A stretch of 23,977 nt of DNA from DASZGI01 sp035938995 (GCF_035938995.1 NZ_DASZGI010000250.1:1-23977); one strand, 5' to 3'; numbered from the stretch's first letter, positions 14,367 through 22,209 are shown. The notes: generated by a model not told the origin, from the sequence alone. Numbers and translations: made by a program.

Positions 14367-15002
14367 ATGTTCTCGATAGCCCGCGCCGCGGTCGTCAGCG
14401 GCGCAGCCCTCGCAGTCGCGGGCGCTGTCGGCGGATGCGCAGCCGCGGCGCACACAAGTCCGGTGGCCGCCGCAAAGGCGCTCACGGCGCCCGCGCCCTC
14501 CTCGGCGTCGCCGAGCCCGAACACCAGCACCCCCGCGCCGTCTCCGAGCACTTCGACGCCGAAGACGAGCGCACCCGCCGTAGCCCCGCCGGTGACGAAG
14601 ACGAGCACGCCTACACCGGCCAGCCCGACTCCACGCTCCGCCGCCCCCTCCCCCGATCCGTGCTCCGCGGCCGCAGTCGCCTGCGTCTCCCTGTCGAGGC
14701 AGGAGGCGTGGTTTGTGCACGACGGCCACATCGTCATCGGCCCGATCAGGGTGGCCACCGGGCGGCCGGGCTACGGCACCGAGCTCGGCACCTTCCACGT
14801 GTATCGCAAGAACCGCATGTGGCACTCCACCATCTACAACAACGCGCCGATGCCTTGGTCGGTCTTCTTCGACGGCGGCGAAGCGTTCCACGAGGACTCG
14901 GTGTACGTCATGTCCCACGGATGTGTACACGTCTCCTCGACCTTCGCGCAGGAGGTGTACGACTTCCTGCAGATCGGCGACGAGGTCCAGGTCGTGCGCT
15001 GA
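14367..15002 (+). CDS. L,D-transpeptidase (YkuD) lipoprotein
   Basis: A 211-residue exported protein. A signal peptide with hydrophobic core runs from residue 4 and ends at a lipobox-like VGGC, so lipid attachment at the outer membrane face is likely. It is followed by a Pro/Ser/Thr-rich linker of about 60 residues that spans the wall. The YkuD domain starts at VSLSRQEAWFVHDG and includes the ATGRPGYGTELGTFHV strand. The catalytic motif is SHGCVHVSS, with the nucleophile Cys, and an upstream His at FHEDSVYVMSH. Such enzymes make 3-3 peptidoglycan cross-links. Two further Cys residues (DPC...VAC) precede the domain. The ATG at 14367 has GGGGGA seven bases upstream, better than the ATGs at 14319 or 14331. 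It converges with the next gene across 27 bp. Confidence 0.9.
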   Translation: MFSIARAAVVSGAALAVAGAVGGCAAAAHTSPVAAAKALTAPAPSSASPSPNTSTPAPSPSTSTPKTSAPAVAPPVTKTSTPTPASPTPRSAAPSPDPCSAAAVACVSLSRQEAWFVHDGHIVIGPIRVATGRPGYGTELGTFHVYRKNRMWHSTIYNNAPMPWSVFFDGGEAFHEDSVYVMSHGCVHVSSTFAQEVYDFLQIGDEVQVVR

Positions 15003-15029
15003 GAAGGCTCCCGACGGCGGCGTCAGGGC

Positions 15030-16541
15030 TCAGCTCGACTTGGTGTTCTTCAGGTGGTGCCCTAGGTAGCCGACGATGACTGCGGCGGTGGGACCGTTGG
15101 TGTCGTCGAGGTAGTGCAGCCGGGGCGCGACCTGGCCGGAGTTCCCGATCTTGATATGCGCCCAGAACTCGGCGTATCCGGACTCCGCGACCGCCCTCGG
15201 CACGCGGAAGCGCCGCTGCTGCGCCATCCTCGGGTCCTGCCGCACCGTGTCCGACTCCAGCGCGGCCACCTGGGTCGCCGAGTAGATCCGGCCGCCGTGC
15301 CGGGAGTCCTCGCAGTAGCTGCGGAACCCGCCGCCGTCCCAGGTGCCCGCGCGCCGGGCCGCCACGTACGCGTCGAGCGCCGAGAGCGCCTCGCGGGCCT
15401 TGGCCGCGAAGGTCGCCGCGTCCTTGTGCTGGCCCAGCTGGCGCATCGGCCCCTCCTCCGCGGTGATCAGGAGGTTGGGGAAGTCGCCGAAGGACTCGAT
15501 GAGCAGGTCGAACGGGCTCTGTTCCGGTTCGGCGGACCCGGCCGCCTCCGCGGCGCGCTCGGCCACCCGCCCCGCCGGGACGTAGTCGGGCACCTGCACG
15601 CCGGCCAGCCGCCGGTTCTCCGCGGCGCACGCCCGCTGCTCCTCGTTGGCCCGGAACAGCGCGTCGCCCACGCCGACCAGCGGCTCGGGCAGCGGGGCGG
15701 CGGCGGTCGCGGCCCGGATGCGGTGGGTCAGGATCGCCTGCACCGCGTCCATCTCGTACTCGAGCCGCTCGCCCTTGAGCACCGGGTGCCGCTCGCCGTC
15801 CTCACGCGAGGCCGGATCCACCAGCGGGTGGAAGGTGCGCAGCGCGGCGGTGGTCCAGTGGTATTCGAACTCGTTGTTGAGCTTGCGCCCGGCTTCCTCG
15901 TCCAGAAGATAAAGCGAGGCGATCCCGTGCAGGTACCGGGTCGCCTCGCTGAACTTCTCCCGCCACAGGGCGGTCTTATCACCGTCGCCGGGAACGGCCA
16001 CCACCGCGGGCATCCGTCGCCCAGGATCACAGAGCACGTTGATCAGATCGTCCACGTCCCGCACGCCCATCGGCTGCGGGCAGGTGGTCAGCCGCGCCGG
16101 GCCGTCGGTCGCGGTCACCGAGTCCAGGAGCAGGCCGGTCAGGTCGGGAGTGCGCACCCGGACGTCTATGTGCGCGGCCGGATCGGAGCCGCGGGCCGAG
16201 ACCTCGATGAGGAAGTAGCCGTGCTCGCGCAGCTCCTTGTCCGGGCGGCGGGAGAGCGAGACGAAGGTGAGCGAGGTGTACCAGTGCACCCCCGCGCGCG
16301 GCGCCTCCTTCAGCCGGTAACGCACCGCTTTGAACCGGCCCGGCTCGGCGGCCTCGGTCGTGGTGAGCACGGCGCCCGCGCCGACCCGGAAGCGTCCGGG
16401 CCCGCAGTCGTCGCCGGCCGGGAAGCCGGGCTCGAAGCCCTCGCGGGCGAGCCACGTGGCGAACCGGTCAGCGGCGATCTCGGGGCCGCGGTTGGCCTCC
16501 TTCCAATCGACGCCGAACACCGACCGGTAACCGATCCACAC
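15030..16541 (-). CDS. Uncharacterised 503-residue protein, possible conflict-system component
   Basis: I do not recognise this protein with certainty. It begins with GTG at 16541 behind an excellent GGAGGGAGGG ribosome-binding site. It lacks a signal peptide and membrane segments. Residues 1-120 form a probable mixed alpha/beta region. The middle part, MPAVVAVPGDGDKTALWREKF then RYLHGIASLYLLDEEAGRKLN and a downstream TFHPLVDPA, resembles in layout a segment I recall from predicted actinobacterial defence proteins. The last 60 residues (FWAHIKIG...PRLHYLDDT...VGYLGHHLKNT) look like a compact C-terminal module also recalled from uncharacterised actinobacterial proteins. These resemblances are from memory and unverified. 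It is monocistronic: isolated from fatty-acid genes by a strong terminator, with its own inverted repeat upstream. Confidence 0.75.
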   Translation of the reverse strand: MWIGYRSVFGVDWKEANRGPEIAADRFATWLAREGFEPGFPAGDDCGPGRFRVGAGAVLTTTEAAEPGRFKAVRYRLKEAPRAGVHWYTSLTFVSLSRRPDKELREHGYFLIEVSARGSDPAAHIDVRVRTPDLTGLLLDSVTATDGPARLTTCPQPMGVRDVDDLINVLCDPGRRMPAVVAVPGDGDKTALWREKFSEATRYLHGIASLYLLDEEAGRKLNNEFEYHWTTAALRTFHPLVDPASREDGERHPVLKGERLEYEMDAVQAILTHRIRAATAAAPLPEPLVGVGDALFRANEEQRACAAENRRLAGVQVPDYVPAGRVAERAAEAAGSAEPEQSPFDLLIESFGDFPNLLITAEEGPMRQLGQHKDAATFAAKAREALSALDAYVAARRAGTWDGGGFRSYCEDSRHGGRIYSATQVAALESDTVRQDPRMAQQRRFRVPRAVAESGYAEFWAHIKIGNSGQVAPRLHYLDDTNGPTAAVIVGYLGHHLKNTKSS

Positions 16542-16600
16542 CGCGCATCCCTCCCTCCGCCGCGGACATGATCCTTCCGACTCGATAGGTACATACCCGA

Positions 16601-16619
16601 TGGCGTCACCGGGACGCCA
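16601..16619. promoter_or_regulatory. Inverted repeat TGGCGTC-ACCGG-GACGCCA upstream of the 503-residue protein
   Basis: Perfect 7-bp arms with a 5-bp centre, 60 bp upstream of the GTG at 16541. A second short inverted repeat, GGTA-CA-TACC, lies at 16588-16597. Both fall where an operator or promoter of this gene would be; no -10/-35 pair was assigned. Confidence 0.45.
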
Positions 16620-16725
16620 CCTTTTGTCCAGGGTACGACCGGGAATATCCCATCAGATGCCCGCATGTTCACTCGATCGAGGGATCGCCGCTCTTCACTG
16701 ACACGGCAGCGAAGCAGGCACTGAA

Positions 16726-16770
16726 CGCCCTCGGGCCGGCTCCGCGACGAACGGAGCCGGCCCGAGGGCG
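16726..16770 (-). terminator. Strong terminator after accD (19-bp perfect stem)
   Basis: Perfect 19-bp arms (16726-16744 and 16752-16770) around a 7-base loop, 27 bp downstream of the accD stop. A weak TT follows on the minus strand. This marks the end of the fatty-acid block. Confidence 0.9.
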
Positions 16771-16796
16771 GAAAAGTGTTGTCTACCGATGGCCGC

Positions 16797-18233
16797 TCAG
16801 AGCGGGATGTTGCCGTGCTGACCGCGCAACTGCGGCGCGGCCACGATCGCGGCGGCCAGCGCGCGGCGGGTCGCGGAGGGCTCGACCACCTCGTCCACGA
16901 CGCCGATGTCGATCGCCTTCTTCAGGCCGCCGGCCATCTTCTCGTGCTCCGCGGCCAGCTCCAGCTCCAGCTGCGGGCGCAGGTCTTCGGAGACCTCGGC
17001 CAGTTTGCGCCGGTGCAGGATGCGCACCGCCGCCACCGGGCCCATGACCGCCAGCTCTGCGGTCGGCCAGGCGAAGACCCGCGTGGCGCCGAGCGAGCGC
17101 GAGTTCATCGCGATGTAGGCGCCGCCGTAGGTCTTACGCGTCACCAGGGTCACCCGCGGGACGACGGCCTCGGCGAACGCGTGCAGCAGCTTGGCGCCGC
17201 GGCGCACGACGCCGTCCCACTCCTGGCCCACCCCGGGCAGGTACCCCGGCACGTCGACCAGGACCACCAACGGCACGCCGAACGCGTCGCACATGCGCAC
17301 GAACCGCGAGGCCTTCTCCGCCGACGTCGAGTCCAGGCAGCCGCCCAGCCGCAGCGGGTTGTTCGCGATGACGCCGACCGTGCGCCCGCCGAAGCGGCCC
17401 AGCGTGGTCACGATGTTCGGCGCCCACTTGGGGTGCAGCTCCACGCCCGGCTCGTCCAGCACGCCGTTCACCAGCGGGTGCACGTCGTAGGCGCGTTTCG
17501 GCGACTCCGGCAGCAGCCCGGCCAGGTCCCGCTCCTCGAGCGAGTCGAGGTCCATCACGCCCTGCTCGCCCAGCAGCGAGGTCAGCCGCCGCGCGCTGGC
17601 GAACGCCTCGTCGTCGGTGTGCGTGATCACGTGCACCACGCCGGAGCGCCGGCCGTGCGGCTCGGCGCCGCCGAGCCGGTCCATGTCCACGGCCTCGCCG
17701 GTGACCGACCGCACCACGTCGGGCCCGGTGACGAACACCCGCCCGGCCGGGCCGAGGATCACGATGTCGGTGAGCGCCGGGCCGTACGCGGCGCCGCCGG
17801 CGGCCGGTCCGAGCACCACGGAGATCTGCGGGATCTTGCCGGAGGCCCGGGTCATGATCGCGAAGACCTGGCCGACCGCGTGCAGCGAGAGCACACCCTC
17901 GGCCAGCCGCGCGCCGCCGGAGTGGTAGAGCCCGATCACCGGCACCTCGTCGGCCAGCGCCTTCTCGTACGCGACGAGGATCGCCTTGCAGCCCTCGTAG
18001 CCCATCGCCCCGCCCTGGATCGTCGGGTCGGACGCGTAGGACACCGCGCGGGCGCCGCCCACCAAGCCCTGGGCAGCCACGAAACCGGAGCCGTCGAACG
18101 GGGTCAGCAACTCGTACGCGCCGCCGTCGAAAAGCCTGGCCAGCCGCTTGAGCGGGTTGCGCGGATCGTCGGCGCGCGAGGGCTTGGCCGGCTTCGTCGC
18201 CGCGGCCGCTGGCGCCTCGGTGGTCGCGGTCAT
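16797..18233 (-). CDS. accD: Acyl-CoA carboxylase carboxyltransferase (beta) subunit, AccD6-like
   Basis: A 478-residue carboxyltransferase with the two crotonase-like halves of the PccB/AccD family. The N-half has YHSGGARLAEGV and LGPAAGGAAYGPALTD (oxyanion loop). The C-half has VDVPGYLPGVGQEWDGVVRRGAKLLHAFAEA, RKTYGGAYIAMNSRSLGATRVFAWPTAELAVMGPVAAVRILHRRKL and the C-terminal RGQHGNIPL. The end and the HRRKL region resemble mycobacterial AccD6, which carboxylates acetyl-CoA to malonyl-CoA for FAS-II and mycolate synthesis. It needs a separate biotin-carboxylase/BCCP alpha subunit, absent from this window. GGAGG lies six bases before the ATG, and fabF ends 23 bp upstream, so it is the last gene of the operon. 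Location after fabF matches the M. tuberculosis fabD-acpM-kasA-kasB-accD6 order. Confidence 0.93.
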   Translation of the reverse strand: MTATTEAPAAAATKPAKPSRADDPRNPLKRLARLFDGGAYELLTPFDGSGFVAAQGLVGGARAVSYASDPTIQGGAMGYEGCKAILVAYEKALADEVPVIGLYHSGGARLAEGVLSLHAVGQVFAIMTRASGKIPQISVVLGPAAGGAAYGPALTDIVILGPAGRVFVTGPDVVRSVTGEAVDMDRLGGAEPHGRRSGVVHVITHTDDEAFASARRLTSLLGEQGVMDLDSLEERDLAGLLPESPKRAYDVHPLVNGVLDEPGVELHPKWAPNIVTTLGRFGGRTVGVIANNPLRLGGCLDSTSAEKASRFVRMCDAFGVPLVVLVDVPGYLPGVGQEWDGVVRRGAKLLHAFAEAVVPRVTLVTRKTYGGAYIAMNSRSLGATRVFAWPTAELAVMGPVAAVRILHRRKLAEVSEDLRPQLELELAAEHEKMAGGLKKAIDIGVVDEVVEPSATRRALAAAIVAAPQLRGQHGNIPL

Positions 18234-18256
18234 CGTCAGCCTCCTGCAATCAGTGG

Positions 18257-19537
18257 TCAGACCCGGCGCAGCGCGAGCACCACGTTGTGGCCGCCGAACC
18301 CGAAGGAGTTGTTGAGCACCACGGCCGGCCCGTCGGCGGTCTCGGCCGGCAGCGGACGCGGCTCGCGGCGCACGATGTCGAGGGTGACCTCGTCGTCGAG
18401 GTCGTCGAGGTTGGCGGTCGGCGGGGCGATCAGCTCGTACAGCGCCAGCACCGCGAACACCGTCTCGACCCCGCCCGCGCCGCCGAGCAGGTGCCCGGTC
18501 ATCGACTTGGTGCTGGAGATCGCGACCTTCTCGGCCGCGTCCCCGAGCGCGGTGCGCAGCGCGGCCAGCTCCGCGACGTCGCCGAGCGGCGTCGAGGTGG
18601 CGTGCGCGTTGAGGTGCACGATCTGGCCGGGCGCGATCCCGCCGTCGTCCAGCGCGTGCCGCAGCGCCGCGCTGATGCCGCGTCCGGTCGGCTCCGGCTG
18701 CGCGATGTCGTGCGAGTCGGCGGACAGGCCGACGGCGGCGAGCTCGGCGTACACGCGGGCGCCGCGGGCGGCGGCGTGCTCGGCCGACTCCAGCACCACG
18801 ATCCCGGCGCCCTCGCCCAGCACGAACCCGTCGCGGGCCTTGTCGTACGGCCGGGAGGCGCGCTCCGGCTCCTCGTTGTTCTTCGACATCGCCATCATGT
18901 TCGCGAATCCGGCGATGGGCAGCGGGTGGATCGGGGCCTCGGTGCCGCCGGCCACCACGATGTCGGCGCGGCCGCTGCGGATCATCTCCAGCGCGTAGCC
19001 GATCGCCTCGGAGCCGGTGGCACAGGCGGAGACGGGGGTGTGCACGCCCGCCCGGGCGCCGAACTCCAGCCCGACGTACGCGGCCGGACTGTTCGGCATG
19101 AGCATGGGGACGGTGCGCGGGGAGACCTGCCGCGCGCCCTTGGCCTTGAGCACGTCGTACGAGTCGAGCAGCGTGATCACGCCGCCGATGCCCGAACCGA
19201 CGACCACGCCGAGCCGGTCCGGGTCGACCTCGACGCCCTCGAGCCCGGCGTCCTTCCAGGCCTCGCGGGCGGCGATCAGGGCGAACTGGGCCGAGCGGTC
19301 CAGCCGGCGGCGCTCCACCGGCTTCATCACCTCGCTCGGCTCGACCGCGACCCGGGCGGCGATGCGCACGGGCAGGTCCGCGGCCCACTCCTCGGTCAGC
19401 GCGCGGACTCCGGAGCGCCCGGCGAGCAGAGCCTGCCACGACGAGGCCACGTCGCCGCCGAGCGGCGTGGTGGCGCCGAGCCCGGTGACGACCACGGCCC
19501 GGCGGGATGCCGAGTGCTGAGTTGACGCTGACGACAC
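18257..19537 (-). CDS. fabF: Beta-ketoacyl-ACP synthase II (FabF)
   Basis: A 426-residue condensing enzyme that extends acyl-ACP with malonyl-ACP. The Cys-His-His triad is visible: C172 in VSACATGSEA, the first His in NAHATSTPLGD, and the second in STKSMTGHLLGGAGG. The conserved GFGGHN-type end (NNSFGFGGHNVVLAL) closes the fold. The start is taken as GTG at 19537, with AGGTGG nine bases upstream; the frame continues to 19603 but lacks family-like sequence there. It is separated from acpP by 114 bp containing a strong two-level hairpin, and from accD by 23 bp. Length and motifs are normal for FabF. Confidence 0.95.
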   Translation of the reverse strand: MSSASTQHSASRRAVVVTGLGATTPLGGDVASSWQALLAGRSGVRALTEEWAADLPVRIAARVAVEPSEVMKPVERRRLDRSAQFALIAAREAWKDAGLEGVEVDPDRLGVVVGSGIGGVITLLDSYDVLKAKGARQVSPRTVPMLMPNSPAAYVGLEFGARAGVHTPVSACATGSEAIGYALEMIRSGRADIVVAGGTEAPIHPLPIAGFANMMAMSKNNEEPERASRPYDKARDGFVLGEGAGIVVLESAEHAAARGARVYAELAAVGLSADSHDIAQPEPTGRGISAALRHALDDGGIAPGQIVHLNAHATSTPLGDVAELAALRTALGDAAEKVAISSTKSMTGHLLGGAGGVETVFAVLALYELIAPPTANLDDLDDEVTLDIVRREPRPLPAETADGPAVVLNNSFGFGGHNVVLALRRV

Positions 19538-19589
19538 TTTAGATGGCCACCTTCTCAAGGAGTAGCGAGGATGTCGGGCCGAAGCGCCG

Positions 19590-19643
19590 CGAGTGCCCGG
19601 CACCGCCCGCGGCCGCGGGGCCGCGGCACGGACCGAGCACTCG
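19590..19643 (-). other. Structured acpP-fabF intergenic RNA (possible attenuator or mRNA-stability element)
   Basis: An inner perfect stem CCGCGGCC-GCGG-GGCCGCGG (19607-19626) is nested inside an outer pairing CGAGTGC/GCACTCG (19590-19596 with 19637-19643). The structure starts 8 nt after the acpP stop. No T-run follows, and the operon continues, so partial termination or protection of the acpP transcript is more likely than full termination. Confidence 0.6.
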
Positions 19644-19651
19644 GCGGCGGG

Positions 19652-19903
19652 TCACGACTCGGCGTGGGTGAGGATGTAGCTGACCGCGTCGCCGACCGTC
19701 GCGAGGTTCTTGACCTCGTCGTCCGGGATCTTGACGTCGAACTTCTCCTCGGCGGCGACGACGACCTCGACCATGCTGAGCGAGTCGACGTCGAGGTCGC
19801 CGATGAACGACTTGTCCAGCTGGACGTCCTCGACCTCGACGCCGGCGACTTCGTTCACGATCTCGGCGAGGCCGGTGAGAACCTCATCCTGGCTCAGTGC
19901 CAT
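19652..19903 (-). CDS. acpP: Acyl carrier protein
   Basis: An 83-residue acidic four-helix ACP. The phosphopantetheine attachment site is Ser41 in DLDVDSLSMVEVV, and the following helix II-III sequence (EEKFDVKIPDDEVKNLATVGDAVSYI) is typical of type II fatty-acid ACPs. The length is usual for actinomycetes. GAAGGG lies about eight to nine bases before the ATG. It sits between fabH and fabF as in streptomycetes and carries the growing chain between these enzymes. The strong hairpin directly downstream may raise its amount relative to fabF, since cells need a large ACP excess. An 85-bp gap upstream, with small inverted repeats, could hold an extra promoter. Confidence 0.96.
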   Translation of the reverse strand: MALSQDEVLTGLAEIVNEVAGVEVEDVQLDKSFIGDLDVDSLSMVEVVVAAEEKFDVKIPDDEVKNLATVGDAVSYILTHAES

Positions 19904-19988
19904 GGGGTAGACCCTTCTCGGTTTCTGGGATGGGGGGCGGTGCGGGCCGGACGGCCCTACCGGGTTCGGAACCTAGGGCAGAGTACAT

Positions 19989-20993
19989 TCACGGCAGGAC
20001 CACGACCTGCGCGGCATACACGAGACCCGCTCCGAATCCGATCAGCAGCGCGACACCCCCGTGCGGGGCCTCGCCCTCCTCGAGCATGCGCTCCATCGCC
20101 AGCGGGATGGAGGCGGCCGACGTGTTGCCGGTCTTGGCGATGTCGCGGGCCACGGGCACGTGCGCGGGCAGCTTCAGGGCCTTGATCATCGCGTCGGTGA
20201 TGCGGTTGTTGGCCTGATGCGGGATGAAGGCGTCCAGGTCGTCCGCGGTGATGCCGGCCCGCTCGAGCGCCTTCTTGGCGACCGGCACCATCTGGTACGA
20301 GGCCCAGCGGAAGACCTGCTGGCCGGACATCCGCAGCGCCGGGAAGCCGGCGTCCGGCTCGTCGCGCAGCCGGCTCCAGTCGAAGGTCTGGCCGATCGCG
20401 TCGTACTGCGAGCCGTCCGCGCCCCACACCACCGGGCCGATGCCCGGGGTCTGCGACGGCCCGACCACGGCCGCGCCCGCACCGTCGCCGAAGATGAAGG
20501 CGGTGGAGCGGTCGTTCATGTCGGTCAGGTCGGAGAGCCGCTCGACGCCGATGACGAGCACGTATTCGGCCGAGCCGCCGCGGACCATGTCCTGGGCGAG
20601 GGCCAGGCCGTGGCAGAAGCCGGCGCACGCGGCCGAGATGTCGAAGGCGGCGGCGTTCACCGCGCCGAGCTGGTTGGCCACGTCCGCGGCGAGCGACGGG
20701 GTCTGCGACAGGTGGGTGACCGTGGAGATGATCACACAGCCGAGCTGCTCGGCCTCCACCCCGGCGGCGGCCAGCGCCTTGCCGGCCGCGGCGATCGACA
20801 TGACGCCGACGGTCTCCTCGGCGGTGGCCCAGCGCCGCTCCTCGATGCCGGTGCGGGAGCGGATCCACTCGTCGGTGGAGTCGATCACCTGGCAGATCTG
20901 CTCGTTGGTGATGACCCGGGAGGGGCGGTATCCGCCGGTGCCGAGGATGCGGGCGTGCTCCGCGCCGGCGGGCGACTGGATCGTCTTCGACAT
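19989..20993 (-). CDS. fabH: Beta-ketoacyl-ACP synthase III (FabH)
   Basis: A 334-residue initiating condensing enzyme that joins an acyl-CoA primer to malonyl-ACP. The triad is C123 (DISAACAGFCHGL), H259 (IPHQANNRI) and N290 (KTGNTSAASIP), the last two being diagnostic of FabH rather than FabF. Actinomycete FabH commonly uses branched primers; specificity cannot be judged here. The start ATG at 20993 lies two bases after the fabD stop (TGACCATG), so translation is coupled to fabD. The frame continues far upstream, but that is the antisense-frame shadow inside fabD. Confidence 0.95.
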   Translation of the reverse strand: MSKTIQSPAGAEHARILGTGGYRPSRVITNEQICQVIDSTDEWIRSRTGIEERRWATAEETVGVMSIAAAGKALAAAGVEAEQLGCVIISTVTHLSQTPSLAADVANQLGAVNAAAFDISAACAGFCHGLALAQDMVRGGSAEYVLVIGVERLSDLTDMNDRSTAFIFGDGAGAAVVGPSQTPGIGPVVWGADGSQYDAIGQTFDWSRLRDEPDAGFPALRMSGQQVFRWASYQMVPVAKKALERAGITADDLDAFIPHQANNRITDAMIKALKLPAHVPVARDIAKTGNTSAASIPLAMERMLEEGEAPHGGVALLIGFGAGLVYAAQVVVLP

Positions 20994-20995
20994 GG

Positions 20996-22198
20996 TCAGT
21001 GGGCCTCGCCCTTCGGGTGGATGCGCAGCAGCGGCTGGCCGGGGGCGACCGGGTCGCCGTCCTCGACGAGCCATTCGAGGACGGTGCCGCCGTGCTCGGC
21101 GACGAGGGTCTGCTCGGCGCGGCGCGAGACCACGGCGCAGACCTCGGTGCCCGGAGCCAGCTGCGTGCCGGGCTCGATCGGGTCGCCGCCGGGAACGCCG
21201 ACGCGCACGGTGCCGGAGAACGGGGCGACGATCAGGCGCCAGGTCGGGGAGTTGGCCATCGAGTGGCCGGCGACACCGTGCCGGGCCACGAAGGCGCGCG
21301 CGGCGTCGAGGTCGTCCGGGGTCTTGAGGGCGAAGGTCTCCACGCCCGGCAGCGCCCGCTTGACCAAGCCGGTCAGCGTGCCGGCCGGCGGCACCTCGAG
21401 CACGCCGGTCACCCCGAGCTCGCCCATCGTCTGCATGCACAGATCCCACCGCACCGGGCTCGCGACCTGCTGTACCAGTCGCTCGACGAGCTCGCGGCCG
21501 GAGTGCACCACGGCGCCGTCGCGGTTGGAGATGTACGGGATGCGCGGGTCGCGGGCCGGGACGCCGCGGGCGAGCAGCGCCATCCGGTCCACCGCGGAGT
21601 CCATGTGCTTGGTGTGGAACGCCCCGGCCACGGACAGCGCGCGCAGCCGGGCCTTCGCGGGCGGATCGGCGTGGAAGGCGGCCAGCTGCTCGACGGTGCC
21701 GGCGGCGACGATCTGTCCGGCGCCGTTGTCGTTCGCGGCGGTCAGGCCGTACTCGGCGATCTTCGCCAGCACCTCGTCGCGGTCGCCGCCCAGGATCGCG
21801 GTCATCGAGGTCTCGGTGACCGCGGCGGCCTCGGCCATCGCCCGGCCGCGCTCGCGCACCAGCGTCATGGCCGATTCGACGGTGATCGCGCCGGTGCCGG
21901 CCGCGGCGGTCAGCTCGCCGACCGAGTGCCCGGCGGCGGCGCCCACGACGCGGTAGGCCTCGGCGGGGTGCGGGAAGAGGGCGAGGGCGGCGACCACTCC
22001 AGAGGCGACGAGAAGCGGCTGCGCGATCGCGGTGTCCCGGATGGTGTCGGCGTCCGCCTCGGTGCCGTAGTGCACCAGGTCGAGGTCGGCCACGGCGGAC
22101 CACCAGGCGAGGCGGTCGGCTACGCCGGGCAGGTCGAGCCAGGGCGCGAGGAAGCCGGGGGACTGGGCCCCTTGGCCGGGAGCGACGAGTACGAGCAC
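20996..22198 (-). CDS. fabD: Malonyl-CoA:ACP transacylase FabD fused to a BCCP-like C-terminal domain
   Basis: A 400-residue protein, about 90 residues longer than ordinary FabD. Residues 1-310 are a complete transacylase: PGQGAQ (7-12), nucleophile S92 in GHSVGE, R117 that grips the malonyl carboxylate, and H195 in AFHTKHM. Residues 314-400 form a second domain that aligns without gaps, over the critical 21 residues, with E. coli biotin carrier protein. It has PFSGTV in place of PMVGTF and ends VEDGDPVAPGQPLLRI. Where BCCP has EAMKM (K122 biotinylated) this domain has VSRRA, with R360 at the Lys position, so it cannot be biotinylated there. The GTG start at 22198 has GGAAG eight bases upstream. 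fabH follows after 2 bp. The fold assignment is by reading, not by search. Confidence 0.93.
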   Translation of the reverse strand: MLVLVAPGQGAQSPGFLAPWLDLPGVADRLAWWSAVADLDLVHYGTEADADTIRDTAIAQPLLVASGVVAALALFPHPAEAYRVVGAAAGHSVGELTAAAGTGAITVESAMTLVRERGRAMAEAAAVTETSMTAILGGDRDEVLAKIAEYGLTAANDNGAGQIVAAGTVEQLAAFHADPPAKARLRALSVAGAFHTKHMDSAVDRMALLARGVPARDPRIPYISNRDGAVVHSGRELVERLVQQVASPVRWDLCMQTMGELGVTGVLEVPPAGTLTGLVKRALPGVETFALKTPDDLDAARAFVARHGVAGHSMANSPTWRLIVAPFSGTVRVGVPGGDPIEPGTQLAPGTEVCAVVSRRAEQTLVAEHGGTVLEWLVEDGDPVAPGQPLLRIHPKGEAH

Positions 22199-22209
22199 CC
22201 TTCCATCTT

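Noticed and set aside
14435..15079. 214-residue frame overlapping the L,D-transpeptidase
   Set aside because: Out-of-frame reading of a gene with clear signal peptide and catalytic motif.
16776..18998. 740-residue plus-strand open frame opposite accD and fabF
   Set aside because: Antisense shadow rich in His, Arg and Gln with no recognisable domain.
16797..19439. 880-residue minus-strand open frame extending accD upstream through fabF
   Set aside because: The upstream half is an Arg/Gly-rich out-of-frame reading of fabF; accD has its own ATG with a strong ribosome-binding site at 18233.
21257..21259. Internal ATG that could start a free-standing BCCP-like protein
   Set aside because: No Shine-Dalgarno or promoter-like sequence precedes it, and the frame is continuous with FabD, so fusion is the simpler reading.
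20061..21956. 631-residue plus-strand open frame opposite fabD and fabH
   Set aside because: It is the antisense shadow of two well-supported genes, typical of high-GC DNA, with low-complexity composition.
19989..22103. 704-residue frame joining fabH to upstream sequence
   Set aside because: The extension is an out-of-frame reading of fabD; the fabH ATG at 20993 directly follows the fabD stop.
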